A DNA stretch of 64,000 nt from JAJFTV01 sp964532655 (GCA_964532655.1 CAZHMZ010000003.1:1-64000); one strand, 5' to 3'; counted from the stretch's first letter, positions 44,164 through 53,857 are shown. A program made the numbers and translations. The notes: generated from the letters alone by a model not told the origin.

Positions 44164-45114
44164 CTACCTTACAGAATATGGATCGAGGGCATCTCTCAGT
44201 CCATCTCCAATAAAGTTGATACACAACACCGTAATCAGGATCAATAAGCCCGGAAAAACGGCTATCCAGGGAGCTTCAATCAAGAAACTCTGAGCCCGAT
44301 TAAGCATATTTCCCCATGTAGCTGTTGGCGGCTGAACACCAAGTCCAAGAAAGCTTAACTGTGCTTCATAGAGAATCGCCTGCCCAACACCCAAAGTTAA
44401 GGCAACAACAATTGGCGCGATTGTATTTGGAATGATATGGGTGAAAAGAATCTCGCCCGCCGGAGTTCCAATAGATCTGGCAGCAAGCACAAAGTCCTGT
44501 TCTTTTAACGATAAAACACTGGCACGAACAATTCGACTGACTCCCATCCATGCCAATGCACCAATCACAATGGTAATGATCCCAATACTTTGTCCAACCA
44601 CTTTCGATAAAATGATAAGGATAAATAATCTTGGAATGCTTAGCAATGCTTCAGTAAAACGCATTAAGATACTGTCAATCCAACCACCCTTATAACCGGA
44701 AAGCGCGCCGATTGTCACACCGATGAAAATACTGATGACTGCTGCCAGAATCCCAATCCTGAGTGAAACTCGCCCACCATAGATCGCACGCATGAACAGA
44801 TCTCTACCCAGGTCATCTGTCCCAAAGGGATGCTGCAGAGATGGGGCAGCTTTTAATGCCTTGAAATCTATGAAATTGGCTTCTTCTTCAGGAATAAACA
44901 ACGGCACCAAAAAACATATTGCGATCAGCAACAGCAATATGATGCTGCCACTCATTGCCAATTTATGACGTCTGAATCGACGTAGTATGAGATGAATCAT
45001 TGATTCAGATTCACGCTCGATATCTCCAGAAGAAAGTAAATCTATAGCGGTATTCTCCGAATTTCCATTGATTTCATCTTGATTCAACTTACTGATACGA
45101 CTGTCTTGTGCCAT
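44164..45114 (-). CDS. Peptide ABC transporter permease, DppC/OppC family (island)
   Basis: 316 residues. A 35-residue polar N-terminal tail precedes the first helix (SGSIILLLLIAICFLVPLF). The DppC signature is HPFGTDDLGRDLFMRAIYGG, the EAA-loop region is VLAARSIGTPAGEILFTHIIP, and the end is FIGDGLRDALDPYSVR. It starts 11 bases after dppB. With the two Opp ATPases it makes a complete importer in this island. Confidence 0.94.
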   Translation of the reverse strand: MAQDSRISKLNQDEINGNSENTAIDLLSSGDIERESESMIHLILRRFRRHKLAMSGSIILLLLIAICFLVPLFIPEEEANFIDFKALKAAPSLQHPFGTDDLGRDLFMRAIYGGRVSLRIGILAAVISIFIGVTIGALSGYKGGWIDSILMRFTEALLSIPRLFILIILSKVVGQSIGIITIVIGALAWMGVSRIVRASVLSLKEQDFVLAARSIGTPAGEILFTHIIPNTIAPIVVALTLGVGQAILYEAQLSFLGLGVQPPTATWGNMLNRAQSFLIEAPWIAVFPGLLILITVLCINFIGDGLRDALDPYSVR

Positions 45115-45125
45115 AATTCATCCTA

Positions 45126-46091
45126 TTATTGATATTTAATTCTTGGATCGACAACAGCATACAAAATATCGGAAATAATGGTAGAGAATACTGTGAGTAC
45201 TGCTACAAACATGAGCAATGCCATGCATACAGGGATATCCGTTTTTTGAGCCGAAGTCCAAAATAACCGACCCATACCTGGCCAGGCAAAAATGGATTCG
45301 ATGACGATCGTTCCAGAGAGCAACCCGGGAATATCAATACCAATTATGGTAATCACCGGTAATAACACGTTTTTAAAGGCATGCCCTACCATGATGTTAG
45401 GTTCAGATAAGCCTTTAGACCGTGCTGTTCTGATGTAGTCCTGAGAAATCTGATCAAGCATGGATGAACGAATATATCGAATGTATTTTCCGATCATCAC
45501 AAAGGATAGAGTTAATGTAGGCAAAATGGCATGCCAGATCAATTGTGAAAATGAGGGTCCGGCCCTGAAATCGAACATGCCTCCAACGGGCAGGTAAGGT
45601 AAACCTGCATTTTTGAAGCGGACCGAAAAAATCACAATCAGCATTAACCCCATCCAAAAACTCGGCATGGATATACCAATAAAACTGATAGCCGTCATCA
45701 GGTTATCAAATACCGAATATTGTTTCAGCGCTGTAAAGATACCGATGAATACTGAAATAGTCAGGGTCAAAACGTACGAGAACAACACAAGGACTAATGT
45801 ATTGGGAATGGTGTTGATGACCATATCCCTGACTGCTTCACGTGTGTAGTACGAATATCCCCAATCTCCTTTGAATAAGTTCTTTACCCAATTGAGATAC
45901 TGGATGGGGACTGGCTTATCAAGGCCATATTGAGCTCTTAAGCGAGCGATATCATCTCCAGTTAATGAGGCATCAACTGTATAAGCTGCTAAAGGGTCAC
46001 CTGTTGCCTGAATGATCATAAAACCAATCAGCGAAATTATCGCTAGTAACGGGATCACCTGAATCAAGCGTCGAACGATATATCTGGTCAA
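45126..46091 (-). CDS. Peptide ABC transporter permease, DppB/OppB family (island)
   Basis: 321 residues. MTRYIVRRLIQVIPLLAIIS start, TGDPLAAYTVDASLT segment, EAA-loop RTARSKGLSEPNIMVGHAF, NVLLPVITIIGIDIPGLLSG and C-terminal VVDPRIKYQ. It follows the first binding-protein gene after a 132-base gap that contains a 17-bp perfect stem-loop, which likely tunes permease level below that of the binding protein. Confidence 0.94.
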   Translation of the reverse strand: MTRYIVRRLIQVIPLLAIISLIGFMIIQATGDPLAAYTVDASLTGDDIARLRAQYGLDKPVPIQYLNWVKNLFKGDWGYSYYTREAVRDMVINTIPNTLVLVLFSYVLTLTISVFIGIFTALKQYSVFDNLMTAISFIGISMPSFWMGLMLIVIFSVRFKNAGLPYLPVGGMFDFRAGPSFSQLIWHAILPTLTLSFVMIGKYIRYIRSSMLDQISQDYIRTARSKGLSEPNIMVGHAFKNVLLPVITIIGIDIPGLLSGTIVIESIFAWPGMGRLFWTSAQKTDIPVCMALLMFVAVLTVFSTIISDILYAVVDPRIKYQ

Positions 46092-46151
46092 ATTGCCCTC
46101 ACTTAAGTAAAAATCGATTCAAGAAAGCATGTGTTTTTGCCGTATCTTGTA

Positions 46152-46201
46152 TTCCGAAGCTATTACATGCAGTGTTGGTTTTCAATGTAATAGCTTCGGA
46201 A
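46152..46201 (-). promoter_or_regulatory. Perfect 17-bp stem-loop between binding-protein gene and dppB
   Basis: TTCCGAAGCTATTACAT (46152-46168) and ATGTAATAGCTTCGGAA (46185-46201) pair without mismatch around a 16-base loop, 22 bases after the binding-protein stop. On the minus strand it is followed by TACAAG, not by a T-run, so it is more likely an mRNA stabiliser or partial terminator inside the operon. Confidence 0.7.
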
Positions 46202-46223
46202 AATTTTCCCAACTAGCCTTGTA

Positions 46224-47963
46224 TTACCATTCCCATTCTTCAGGATTGAAATAGAAGTTTGCGTATGGGTGTAATACGAAGTTCTTTAAATCCGCATTTA
46301 CTGCATAGTTGCTGTTACCCAGGAAAAGGTAGATGTGATATGCGTCCTCATGAAGGATCTCCTGGATCTCAAACAATATTTCTTTACGCTTTTCAGTATC
46401 CAGTTCCGAGGCCTGAGCATTCAGTAAAGCGTCGACTTCCGGATTACAATAGCGCATCCATTGAGAACCTGCGGGATTTTCCTCGGAAGCAATTTCGCTG
46501 CACAAGAACCGATTAGAGATTTCAGGATCCGGTTTCCTTAATGAATGTGACCAACCACCCATCTGGTAATCGCCATGTGACCAAACCCCGTTTTGAGTCC
46601 AACCACCAAACAGCTCTGAGGATGGTTTCTGAGCCGGTACCATTTCAATGCCGCATTCTTTTAACATTTGCTGGACGATCAGTTGGGTATTTTCACGCTG
46701 CAGGTTTCCGGACCATGTTAAGTGTGTGAAGCTGAAACGCACACCATCTTTTACCCTGATCCCATCTTCGCCCATTACCCAACCTGCGGATTCCATTAAT
46801 TCATTGCATTTCGCAACATCATATTCATAGGGTTCAATATTTGTGTTTTCCCAGGCGGTTCCTCCCCACTCGCTATTGGTCACAGAACCATATCCGTAAA
46901 GCTGTTCATCAATTAATGCCTGTCGATCAATTGCATGGTGGATAGCTCTTCGGACATTGACATCCTGGAACAGCGGTTCGCTCGGATTCATAATGTATCG
47001 ATCTGATCCGGACGTAATGGAAGACACCAGTACGACACCTTTATCTTCCATTGCCTGAACCTGTGGAATGTAGGTTACAGGAATTGACCAGGCGATATCA
47101 ATTTCTTTCGCCTCAATTGCCTGCATTTGAGCATCCACACTTGGATACGTCTTGATAATCAGGTAATCAATTTTGGGGCGGCCGTTCCAGTAATTGTCAA
47201 ATGCCTCATATTTGATGTAATCGCCGGTGACCCATTCAACAAGTTTATAAGGGCCAAATCCGACCGGCACTCTCATTGCTTCACTTTTATCCAGGTTATC
47301 CTGGTTTTCCTCAATCACGTGCTTGGGGACAATTGCATCAAACAGAGTCTGCCACGACATAAATGGCTGATCGAAATTCAATACCACGGTATAGTCGTCA
47401 GGGGTATCAATTGAGGTGATTTTGTCATAACCAAACCGGGTGATCACTGCATTTTTCGGATTCATGATCATTTCCCAGGTCGCTTTGACATCGGCTGAGG
47501 TTACCGGGGTATCATCGTGGAAGGTCATTCCCTCGCGTAAATGAAAAGTGATTGTCTTCCCATCCTGAGAAACCCCCCCGTTATCCAGACTGGGTACCTC
47601 TACTGCCAGTTCACCGATCCAGTTTGATTCTTCATCAAGAAACAGTAAGCCACGCTGCGCAAGTTTGGCCGCTGAAAGGGCATTACCACCCTGTGTGTAG
47701 ATTACATTCAGAAATTCAACGGCTTCACTCATACCAATAATTACAGTACTTGGCTCTTCATCAGGGGACTCAGTGACAACTGAGTCAGCATTTTCGGTTG
47801 CCTCTGGTTCACTCTGATCAACGGATTCAGTCACCTGGGCAGAATCTGCGACTGGCTGATCAGAAACATCGGTATTTGTTGGCGTGGCTGACGGAGCACA
47901 GGCTCCTGCCAAAATAGAAATGAACAACACACAACCCAGCAAAAAATAAAATCGTTTCATCAT
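46224..47963 (-). CDS. Peptide/solute-binding lipoprotein (SBP family 5), first copy
   Basis: About 579 residues: signal MMKRFYFLLGCVLFISILAG with lipobox cysteine in GACAP, a Thr/Ser/Glu-rich acidic linker, then SBP_bac_5 with FHLREGMTFHDDTPVTSADV. It shares SAAKLAQRGLLFLDE and nearly the full domain with the copy at 42251. Start ATG 47963 or 47960 lies behind GGGAG. It is preceded by the OppF ATPase gene (163 bases) and followed by the permeases. Its ligand may be a peptide or N-modified amino acid, judged from the hydrolases in the island. Confidence 0.91.
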   Translation of the reverse strand: MMKRFYFLLGCVLFISILAGACAPSATPTNTDVSDQPVADSAQVTESVDQSEPEATENADSVVTESPDEEPSTVIIGMSEAVEFLNVIYTQGGNALSAAKLAQRGLLFLDEESNWIGELAVEVPSLDNGGVSQDGKTITFHLREGMTFHDDTPVTSADVKATWEMIMNPKNAVITRFGYDKITSIDTPDDYTVVLNFDQPFMSWQTLFDAIVPKHVIEENQDNLDKSEAMRVPVGFGPYKLVEWVTGDYIKYEAFDNYWNGRPKIDYLIIKTYPSVDAQMQAIEAKEIDIAWSIPVTYIPQVQAMEDKGVVLVSSITSGSDRYIMNPSEPLFQDVNVRRAIHHAIDRQALIDEQLYGYGSVTNSEWGGTAWENTNIEPYEYDVAKCNELMESAGWVMGEDGIRVKDGVRFSFTHLTWSGNLQRENTQLIVQQMLKECGIEMVPAQKPSSELFGGWTQNGVWSHGDYQMGGWSHSLRKPDPEISNRFLCSEIASEENPAGSQWMRYCNPEVDALLNAQASELDTEKRKEILFEIQEILHEDAYHIYLFLGNSNYAVNADLKNFVLHPYANFYFNPEEWEW

Positions 47964-48126
47964 TTTCTCCCATATTTCCAATTGCTTTCAGATCAAACCA
48001 TTAACAGTACAAAAATTTTCCGGTTCACCTCCTGGTATGCAATAAATGCTTTGAGTAATTTGGTAGAACATATTTCATACGGAGTCTCGCGCCTGGTAAA
48101 GTGTTCTTTTTATCTCGAAAGCATTT

Positions 48127-49107
48127 CTATACTTGGTGGCATGCGCAATAATGGCCAGGCGCTACCTCTACCAGCTCTGGTTTTTCGTGGAAACAGCGAT
48201 CGATTGCTCGATAACACCGAGGGCTGAAGTTACAGCCTTTCGGAGGATTTGCTGGAGATGGAACGTCACCCTCCAGAATAATCTGGGTTCGCTGTCTTTC
48301 AATTTTTGGATCAGGAATCGGAACAGCAGATAATAATGCAACCGTGTATGGATGGAGAGGTGTTTTGTATAACGAATTTCTATCTGTGATTTCTACGATT
48401 TTTCCAAGATACATTACTGCTATTCGATCAGATATGTGACGAACCATACTCAGGTCATGCGCAATAAAAAGGTACGTAAGGTTGAATTCCTGCTGAATAT
48501 CTTCGAGCAAATTGACGACCTGAGCCTGGATCGATACGTCGAGGGCCGAAATTGGCTCATCACAAACAATGAATGAAGGATACAAAGCCAATGCTCTGGC
48601 GATACCAACTCTCTGTCTTTGACCTCCAGAGAATTCAAAAGGATACCGGTTAATGAAACTGGGATTTAACCCAACCAATTTCATTAAATCCTTTACTTTC
48701 TCGGATCTTTCTTTTGCTTCACCAACATGGTGTACCCGTAAAGGTTCGCCGATGATAGAACCAATTGTCATGCGTGGATTCAGTGACGCATAAGGATCCT
48801 GAAAAATCATTTGCATCTGTCTTCGAACAGGCCTGAGTTCTTCTTCTGTTAAAGTGGTAAGCTCCTGGTTTTTAAACTTTACACTTCCCGAAGTTGGATG
48901 ATAAAGTTGCAGTATCGCCCTTCCCGTTGTTGATTTTCCACAGCCACTTTCTCCAACCAGACCCAGGGTTTCCCCTTTTTGAATATCTACAGTTATTCCA
49001 TCGACTGCCTTGATGGAGCCAATCTGTTTTTGGATAATCACTCCACGGGTAATTGGAAAATGCATCACCAGATTATTGATTTGAACTAACGTTTCGTTAT
49101 CACTCAT
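48127..49107 (-). CDS. Peptide ABC transporter ATP-binding protein, OppF/DppF family
   Basis: 326-residue ATPase driving the island's importer. Walker A GLVGESGCGKSTTGRAI, Q-loop MIFQDPYASLNPRM, signature SGGQRQRVGIARALAL, Walker B FIVCDEPISALDVSIQAQ and switch His in FIAHDLSMVRHI. The C-terminal oligopeptide-type extension with PKGCNFSPRCYRAIDRC carries cysteines of the kind that bind an iron-sulfur cluster in DppD/F. It starts 13 bases after oppD. Confidence 0.96.
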   Translation of the reverse strand: MSDNETLVQINNLVMHFPITRGVIIQKQIGSIKAVDGITVDIQKGETLGLVGESGCGKSTTGRAILQLYHPTSGSVKFKNQELTTLTEEELRPVRRQMQMIFQDPYASLNPRMTIGSIIGEPLRVHHVGEAKERSEKVKDLMKLVGLNPSFINRYPFEFSGGQRQRVGIARALALYPSFIVCDEPISALDVSIQAQVVNLLEDIQQEFNLTYLFIAHDLSMVRHISDRIAVMYLGKIVEITDRNSLYKTPLHPYTVALLSAVPIPDPKIERQRTQIILEGDVPSPANPPKGCNFSPRCYRAIDRCFHEKPELVEVAPGHYCACHQV

Positions 49108-49120
49108 TTAGCCCTCACTA

Positions 49121-50089
49121 TTAATCGATCGCCCAACAAGCAACCTCATGGTTTTCAGATACTCTCTCTAGTACTGGATTGCTTGACTGACATTTTTCCA
49201 TCCGAGATTCACAACGTTTATAAAATGGGCAACCAGCAGGGGGTTTTAACAGATCTGGAGGTGTACCTGGAATGGATTTCAGCCGTTTACGATTTTCGTC
49301 ATCGACTCTTGGTAAAGAACCCAATAATCCTTTTGTGTATGGATGTTTCGGCTCATCATAGATATGATCAACCAAACCCTTTTCAACGATATATCCGCCA
49401 TACATTACATTTACTTTTTGAGCAAAACCTGCCACAACACCAAGATCATGAGTAATCCAAATGACAGACATTCCCAGGTTCTCACTTAACTTTTTTACCA
49501 ATTGGACGATCTGTGCCTGGATAGTAACGTCCAGAGCTGTGGTAGGTTCATCTGCGATTAATATTTCCGGATTGCAGGACAAGCCCATTGCAATCATCAC
49601 GCGTTGGCGCATTCCTCCTGAAAATTGGAACGGGTAATCATTGATTCGATCTTTCGCTTTGGGAATTCCTACCATTTCAAGCAATTCGATTGCTCGATTG
49701 ATCGCCAAACCTTGTGATAGACCTAAGTGCAGTTTAAGGGATTCTGTAATTTGGGTTTTTATCGTCAAAACCGGATTGAGGGAGGTCATTGGATCCTGGA
49801 AGATCATCGAAATTTTATTTCCACGGATTTTCCGAATATCCTCTTTGGATATTTTTAGAATATCCTGGCCGTTATAAATGACCTCTCCTTCAGTAATTTT
49901 CCCGGGCGGTTCAGGTATGAGTCGTAAAATGGAAAGAACTCCGACGCTCTTTCCACAACCGCTTTCTCCTACGATCGCTAAAGTCTCACCTTGATCAAGG
50001 GTATAAGATATCCCATTCACGGCATGTACAATTCCATCGTGAGTATGAAATTGTGTTTTCAGGTTTTTTACTTCAAGAAGATGAGCCAT
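49121..50089 (-). CDS. Peptide ABC transporter ATP-binding protein, OppD/DppD family
   Basis: 322 residues. Walker A AIVGESGCGKSVGVLSIL, Q-loop MIFQDPMTSLNPVL, signature SGGMRQRVMIAMGLSC, Walker B ILIADEPTTALDVTIQAQ and WITHDLGVVAGF. The C-terminus has PAGCPFYKRCESRMEKC, the family cysteine motif. ATG 50089 lies behind AGGAAG; the frame open to 50113 adds eight residues. 95 bases separate it from the ferredoxin gene upstream, so a common transcript with the oxidoreductase genes is possible but not shown. Confidence 0.96.
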   Translation of the reverse strand: MAHLLEVKNLKTQFHTHDGIVHAVNGISYTLDQGETLAIVGESGCGKSVGVLSILRLIPEPPGKITEGEVIYNGQDILKISKEDIRKIRGNKISMIFQDPMTSLNPVLTIKTQITESLKLHLGLSQGLAINRAIELLEMVGIPKAKDRINDYPFQFSGGMRQRVMIAMGLSCNPEILIADEPTTALDVTIQAQIVQLVKKLSENLGMSVIWITHDLGVVAGFAQKVNVMYGGYIVEKGLVDHIYDEPKHPYTKGLLGSLPRVDDENRKRLKSIPGTPPDLLKPPAGCPFYKRCESRMEKCQSSNPVLERVSENHEVACWAID

Positions 50090-50184
50090 ATAACTTCCTA
50101 TCCCATGCAACATAACTTACACGAATTGTTTACCAAAATTTCTAAATCACCTGTTTTGCTATTTTTAGAGGTATATTCTTCAAG

Positions 50185-50427
50185 TTACGCATATTCCGTA
50201 TCTTTGAATACCTCTCGGGCTACTTCACTCTTTTCGATAAAAATGGCCAGATCAGGGCAGCCGAATTCGCATAACCTGCATTGAATACAGTTTTCAGCCT
50301 GATATACCTCTGCCGCTCTGTATCCGCGCACATTCATGTGTTCTGAAAGGCGCAATACATCTTTGGGGCAATAAAAGAGACACAATCCACAACCTTTACA
50401 AACCTGCTCATCGATATGGATCGCCAT
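50185..50427 (-). CDS. 2x[4Fe-4S] ferredoxin, KorD-like delta subunit
   Basis: 80 residues with two cysteine clusters: VCKGCGLCLFYCPKDVL and NCIQCRLCEFGCPDLAI, the layout of the delta subunit of 2-oxoacid:ferredoxin oxidoreductases. The start codon ATG 50427 touches the stop of the ligase alpha gene (50428), so translation is probably coupled. It is separated from the alpha/beta/gamma subunits by the two ligase genes, an uncommon order. It likely carries electrons from the oxidoreductase to cellular ferredoxin. Confidence 0.88.
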   Translation of the reverse strand: MAIHIDEQVCKGCGLCLFYCPKDVLRLSEHMNVRGYRAAEVYQAENCIQCRLCEFGCPDLAIFIEKSEVAREVFKDTEYA

Positions 50428-51300
50428 TTAACTCACTCCCAGCTTATTGATGATCCTGACAATATCTGAAGGGCTGTAAGCAATCTTCACTCCGGCTGCC
50501 TCCAGTGCGTCAATTTTGCTTTGTGCTGTACCCACCTTACCCTCCACAATCGCTCCGGCGTGACCCATTTGAGTACCCTCCGGGGCGTATCTTCCAACGA
50601 TCAGGCTGATAACGGGCTTGCTGACATGTTCGCGGATATAGTCTGCCGCATCAATTTCCATACGGCCCCCAACCTCACCCAGCATCACAATTACCTTCGT
50701 TTCCGGATCCGCCTCGAAACGCTTCAGCACTTCGATTTGTGATAATCCCCAGTACGGCCCACCGCCAATTCCAACCACCGTCGTTTGTCCGATGCCGTTT
50801 TCGGTTAATTCTTTTCCGACTTCGTACGACAGTGCCCCGCTCTTGGATAGAATCCCCACAAAGCCTTCTTTGTAGAATTTATGCGGATGAACACCCAGTT
50901 TGCATTTCCCTGGAGAAATCAGGCCTGCGGTATCCGGACCGACGACAACCGAATTCTTTTCTCGGGCATAATTGATGATGGTCAGCATGTCACGATCAGG
51001 GATGCCTTCAGAGGTAATGACCTGAAGTCCGATCCCTGCATCAATCACTTCCAACGCCGCATCTTTTGCGAAACGGGCAGGCACAAACCCGAAGGCAGCG
51101 TCGATTTTATGTTCTGCCACAGCTTCTTTGACAAAATCATAGACCGGGATCCCAAATATTTCTGTTCCGCCTTTTCCCGGGGTAATACCTGCCACGATCC
51201 TGGTTCCGTATTCCTGCATGATCCTGGTCTGGAATGATCCAACATTACCGGTAATTCCCTGGATCAGCACATTTGTGTTTTGATCAATTAAGATAGCCAT
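50428..51300 (-). CDS. Succinyl-CoA synthetase-type ligase, alpha subunit (SucD-like)
   Basis: 290 residues. CoA-binding Rossmann start NVLIQGITGNVGSFQTRIMQ, PGKGGTEIFGIPVYDFVKEA, and PDTAGLISPGKCKLG. The phosphohistidine is in EGTQMGHAGAIVEG. It converts an acyl-CoA, phosphate and ADP or GDP to the free acid, CoA and nucleoside triphosphate. Placed right after the beta subunit and before the ferredoxin, in a unit with a 2-oxoacid oxidoreductase, it probably acts in the direction of ATP formation. The acyl group may be succinyl or another chain. Confidence 0.92.
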   Translation of the reverse strand: MAILIDQNTNVLIQGITGNVGSFQTRIMQEYGTRIVAGITPGKGGTEIFGIPVYDFVKEAVAEHKIDAAFGFVPARFAKDAALEVIDAGIGLQVITSEGIPDRDMLTIINYAREKNSVVVGPDTAGLISPGKCKLGVHPHKFYKEGFVGILSKSGALSYEVGKELTENGIGQTTVVGIGGGPYWGLSQIEVLKRFEADPETKVIVMLGEVGGRMEIDAADYIREHVSKPVISLIVGRYAPEGTQMGHAGAIVEGKVGTAQSKIDALEAAGVKIAYSPSDIVRIINKLGVS

Positions 51301-51305
51301 CTTCT

Positions 51306-52439
51306 CTATTTCCCTGCCAGCGAAACAGCTTCTTTTACTGCACTGGTCAAGCTGTAGAATGTTGAGAGTCCGACCTGTTGTAAAATGCTCCGGCCTTCAT
51401 CTTCTTTGGTCCCGCACATACGAACAACAAAAGGAACCGTCATGCCTTTCTCCCTGACGTACATCGCAATTCCGTCAGCCATTTCATCCATACGTGTCAT
51501 TCCACCAATCAGGGAGATCAATAACACTTTCACCGACGGATTTGCCAGTACAACCTTAATTGCCTTACAGACCGATTCCGGGTTTGCCAGGCCACCCAGT
51601 TCACAGAAGTTCGCTGGCCGCCCGCCTTCATCATTCACCAGATCGAGCGTCAGCATGCCGGTGCCGGCCCCATCCGTCAACATACCCACATTACCATCCA
51701 GTTGAACGAATTTCACCCCATTTTCCTTCGCCATTTTTTCGGCAGTACTGGTAACCTTGTTTAAACGATATTTTTGTTGTGTTCTGATTTGTTGATAAAA
51801 TTCAGGGTTCTGAGATTCTGCCTTATTGTCAATCTCGATTTTTCCATCCAGCGCCAGCAATCCTTTTTCGGTCATTGCCAGCGGATTGATCTCTACCAGA
51901 GTCGCGTTTTTTTCAACGAGGATCTCAAACAATCCCTGGATCGCCTTCTTCAGTTCTTTTGTACCGGCCAGCCCGAGATACTTCGCCAGATAACGCACCA
52001 TGAAATCCTGGACACCCAGGAAATAATCCAGTTGGATTTTGATGATCTTCTCAGGATTATTTTTCGCTACCTGCTCAATATCCATACCGCCCATCGGGCT
52101 GGCGACAATGATTGAATTATTTGTTTGTTTGTCAAACAGCAGTGACAGATAGATTTCCTGGCTGGTCTTAACAGGTTCTTCCACCAGCACAGTCTGTGTG
52201 TTGTATCCGCGGATGTCTGAATTTTGATACTTTTCAAAAATCTCGACCGCTTCATTTCCATGGTTCGCTAATTTAATGCCTCCTGCCTTGCCTCTTCCTC
52301 CAATCGGGATCTGGGCTTTAATCATGGCAGGATACTGGCACTTCTGGAGCTCTTCCTTTGTCGAGACTACCATCGACTCCGGTACCGGAATGCCATGTTC
52401 TTTAAACAACTGTTTTGCTTGCCATTCGAGTAGTCGCAT
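51306..52439 (-). CDS. Succinyl-CoA synthetase-type ligase, beta subunit (SucC-like)
   Basis: 377 residues. An ATP-grasp N-terminal half starts with MRLLEWQAKQLFKEHGIPVP and has KAQIPIGGRGKAGGIKLAN and LVEINPLAMTEKGLLALDGK. The C-terminal CoA-ligase half has GNVGMLTDGAGTGMLTLDLV, CELGGLANPESVCKAIKVVL and SLIGGMTRMDEMADGI. The expected N of the beta-subunit nucleotide loop is present. It follows the oxidoreductase gamma gene by three bases. Subunit sizes match SucCD and not the fused archaeal ADP-forming acetyl-CoA synthetases. Confidence 0.92.
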   Translation of the reverse strand: MRLLEWQAKQLFKEHGIPVPESMVVSTKEELQKCQYPAMIKAQIPIGGRGKAGGIKLANHGNEAVEIFEKYQNSDIRGYNTQTVLVEEPVKTSQEIYLSLLFDKQTNNSIIVASPMGGMDIEQVAKNNPEKIIKIQLDYFLGVQDFMVRYLAKYLGLAGTKELKKAIQGLFEILVEKNATLVEINPLAMTEKGLLALDGKIEIDNKAESQNPEFYQQIRTQQKYRLNKVTSTAEKMAKENGVKFVQLDGNVGMLTDGAGTGMLTLDLVNDEGGRPANFCELGGLANPESVCKAIKVVLANPSVKVLLISLIGGMTRMDEMADGIAMYVREKGMTVPFVVRMCGTKEDEGRSILQQVGLSTFYSLTSAVKEAVSLAGK

Positions 52440-52442
52440 TCT

Positions 52443-53018
52443 CTACCTTCCTGTACTGCCAATCAATTCTTTCGCAAATTCAATACCCTTACCGGCAGCT
52501 TCTAAATTTGTGGAAAGAAATTTTGCGGGCACATTTTCCGAAATGATCGCAAATAAATCTTCCTGCGAAACCAGTCCGGTATACTGTTGTAAAAATCCCA
52601 TCACAACCATGTTTGCAGCAATGCGTAAACCCAACTCAGAGGCAATTTCAGTAGCCGGTAATTCATAAATCGTGATATCATCGCGTTGCGGCCTGGTCAC
52701 CAGTCCGGGATCCATGATTAAAACTTTTCCGGGTCCCAGGTGGCGAATATAGGTATTCAAAGCCTGCTGTGACATGGAGATCAATATGTCGACTTCGTCC
52801 GATGTCGGAGACAGGATTTCTGCTTTCGAAAGAATCAGTTCGGCCTGACACTGACCGCCACGAGCTTCCGATCCATACGAAGATGTCTGAACGGCGTTGA
52901 ATCCAGCCTTAAGGACTGCTGCGGTGCCAAAAATTACGGATGACAGAACGATCCCTTGCCCGCCAAATCCGGTGAAATGGATGGTGGTACGTTGCGATAA
53001 TGACATCATATCTGTCAC
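52443..53018 (-). CDS. 2-oxoacid:ferredoxin oxidoreductase, gamma subunit (KorC-like)
   Basis: 191 residues of the POR/KOR gamma domain: IHFTGFGGQGIVLSSVIFG, SSYGSEARGGQCQAELILS, EVDILISMSQQALNTYI and the late NMVVMGFLQQYTGL. It helps bind CoA and completes the heterotrimer or tetramer. The start overlaps the beta-subunit stop by four bases (53015-53018). Confidence 0.92.
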   Translation of the reverse strand: MTDMMSLSQRTTIHFTGFGGQGIVLSSVIFGTAAVLKAGFNAVQTSSYGSEARGGQCQAELILSKAEILSPTSDEVDILISMSQQALNTYIRHLGPGKVLIMDPGLVTRPQRDDITIYELPATEIASELGLRIAANMVVMGFLQQYTGLVSQEDLFAIISENVPAKFLSTNLEAAGKGIEFAKELIGSTGR

Positions 53019-53857
53019 CTGTTCTTCCTCTCAACACCAATTACTGAGCTACCCTCAAAGATGGGTTTTTCAATATCTCTGAATATTCCTAAAGCAAAAC
53101 TGTTTTCCGCATCAGTTTCCGGTTTCTCGTATGCTTTATCATCGTTAATCGAGTGGTCTTTGATCCATTTGATTGTCTCGGTTGGCACATCAGTACCGAT
53201 GGCCCGCCGGCCAAAATTGGTGGGGCATTGTGTGATGATCTCGACAAAAGAAAAACCCTTATGCTGCAAAGCCTTCTTGATGATATTTGTCGCGCTCACC
53301 GGCTTGACGGTAGTGGTACGGGCAACAAAAGTTGCTCCTGCTGCCATTGTCAGCCTGCACAGATCAAAACTGGGCTCTTCATTTCCATAAGGGGTGGTCG
53401 TCGTGATAATCCTGGGCAGCGTCGTTGGAGCTACCTGGCCACCGGTCATGGCAAAATTGAGATTGTTCGAGACAATCATGGTCACATCCAGATTACGTCT
53501 CGCCGCCTGGATCAGGTGATTTCCGCCAATGGCTGCCGCATCACCATCCCCTGAAAAAATGACCACTTTCAAGTCCGGGTTGGTTAATTTGATGCCGGTC
53601 GCCCAGGCCAGGGTACGACCGTGTACCCCATGCAACGTCTCGGTGCGCATGTAAACCGGTATGCGGGCGGTACAGCCCACACCGCCAATGGTCACCAGTT
53701 GATCAAAATCCAGGTGTAAGTCATCTGCAGCTTTGAGAAAGAAATTCAACACCTGCGCTGATCCGCAGCCGGAACAAAAAAAGTGAGGCAGGCTTCCTTC
53801 TCTGAGGTATTTCTTTAAGGGATGTGTCATTTCAGGGATCATGGGTTGAGTTGTCAT
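53015..53857 (-). CDS. 2-oxoacid:ferredoxin oxidoreductase, beta subunit (KorB-like)
   Basis: 280 residues. Thiamin-diphosphate subunit: FFCSGCGSAQVLNFFLKA supplies iron-sulfur or TPP-proximal cysteines, VGCTARIPVYMRTETLHGVHG is conserved, and the TPP motif is FSGDGDAAAIGGNHLIQAAR. Further conserved: NNLNFAMTGGQVAPTT and ITQCPTNFGRR. The whole protein matches the 2-oxoglutarate-type more than the pyruvate-type enzyme, though substrate cannot be fixed. Overlaps both neighbours by four bases. Confidence 0.92.
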   Translation of the reverse strand: MTTQPMIPEMTHPLKKYLREGSLPHFFCSGCGSAQVLNFFLKAADDLHLDFDQLVTIGGVGCTARIPVYMRTETLHGVHGRTLAWATGIKLTNPDLKVVIFSGDGDAAAIGGNHLIQAARRNLDVTMIVSNNLNFAMTGGQVAPTTLPRIITTTTPYGNEEPSFDLCRLTMAAGATFVARTTTVKPVSATNIIKKALQHKGFSFVEIITQCPTNFGRRAIGTDVPTETIKWIKDHSINDDKAYEKPETDAENSFALGIFRDIEKPIFEGSSVIGVERKNR

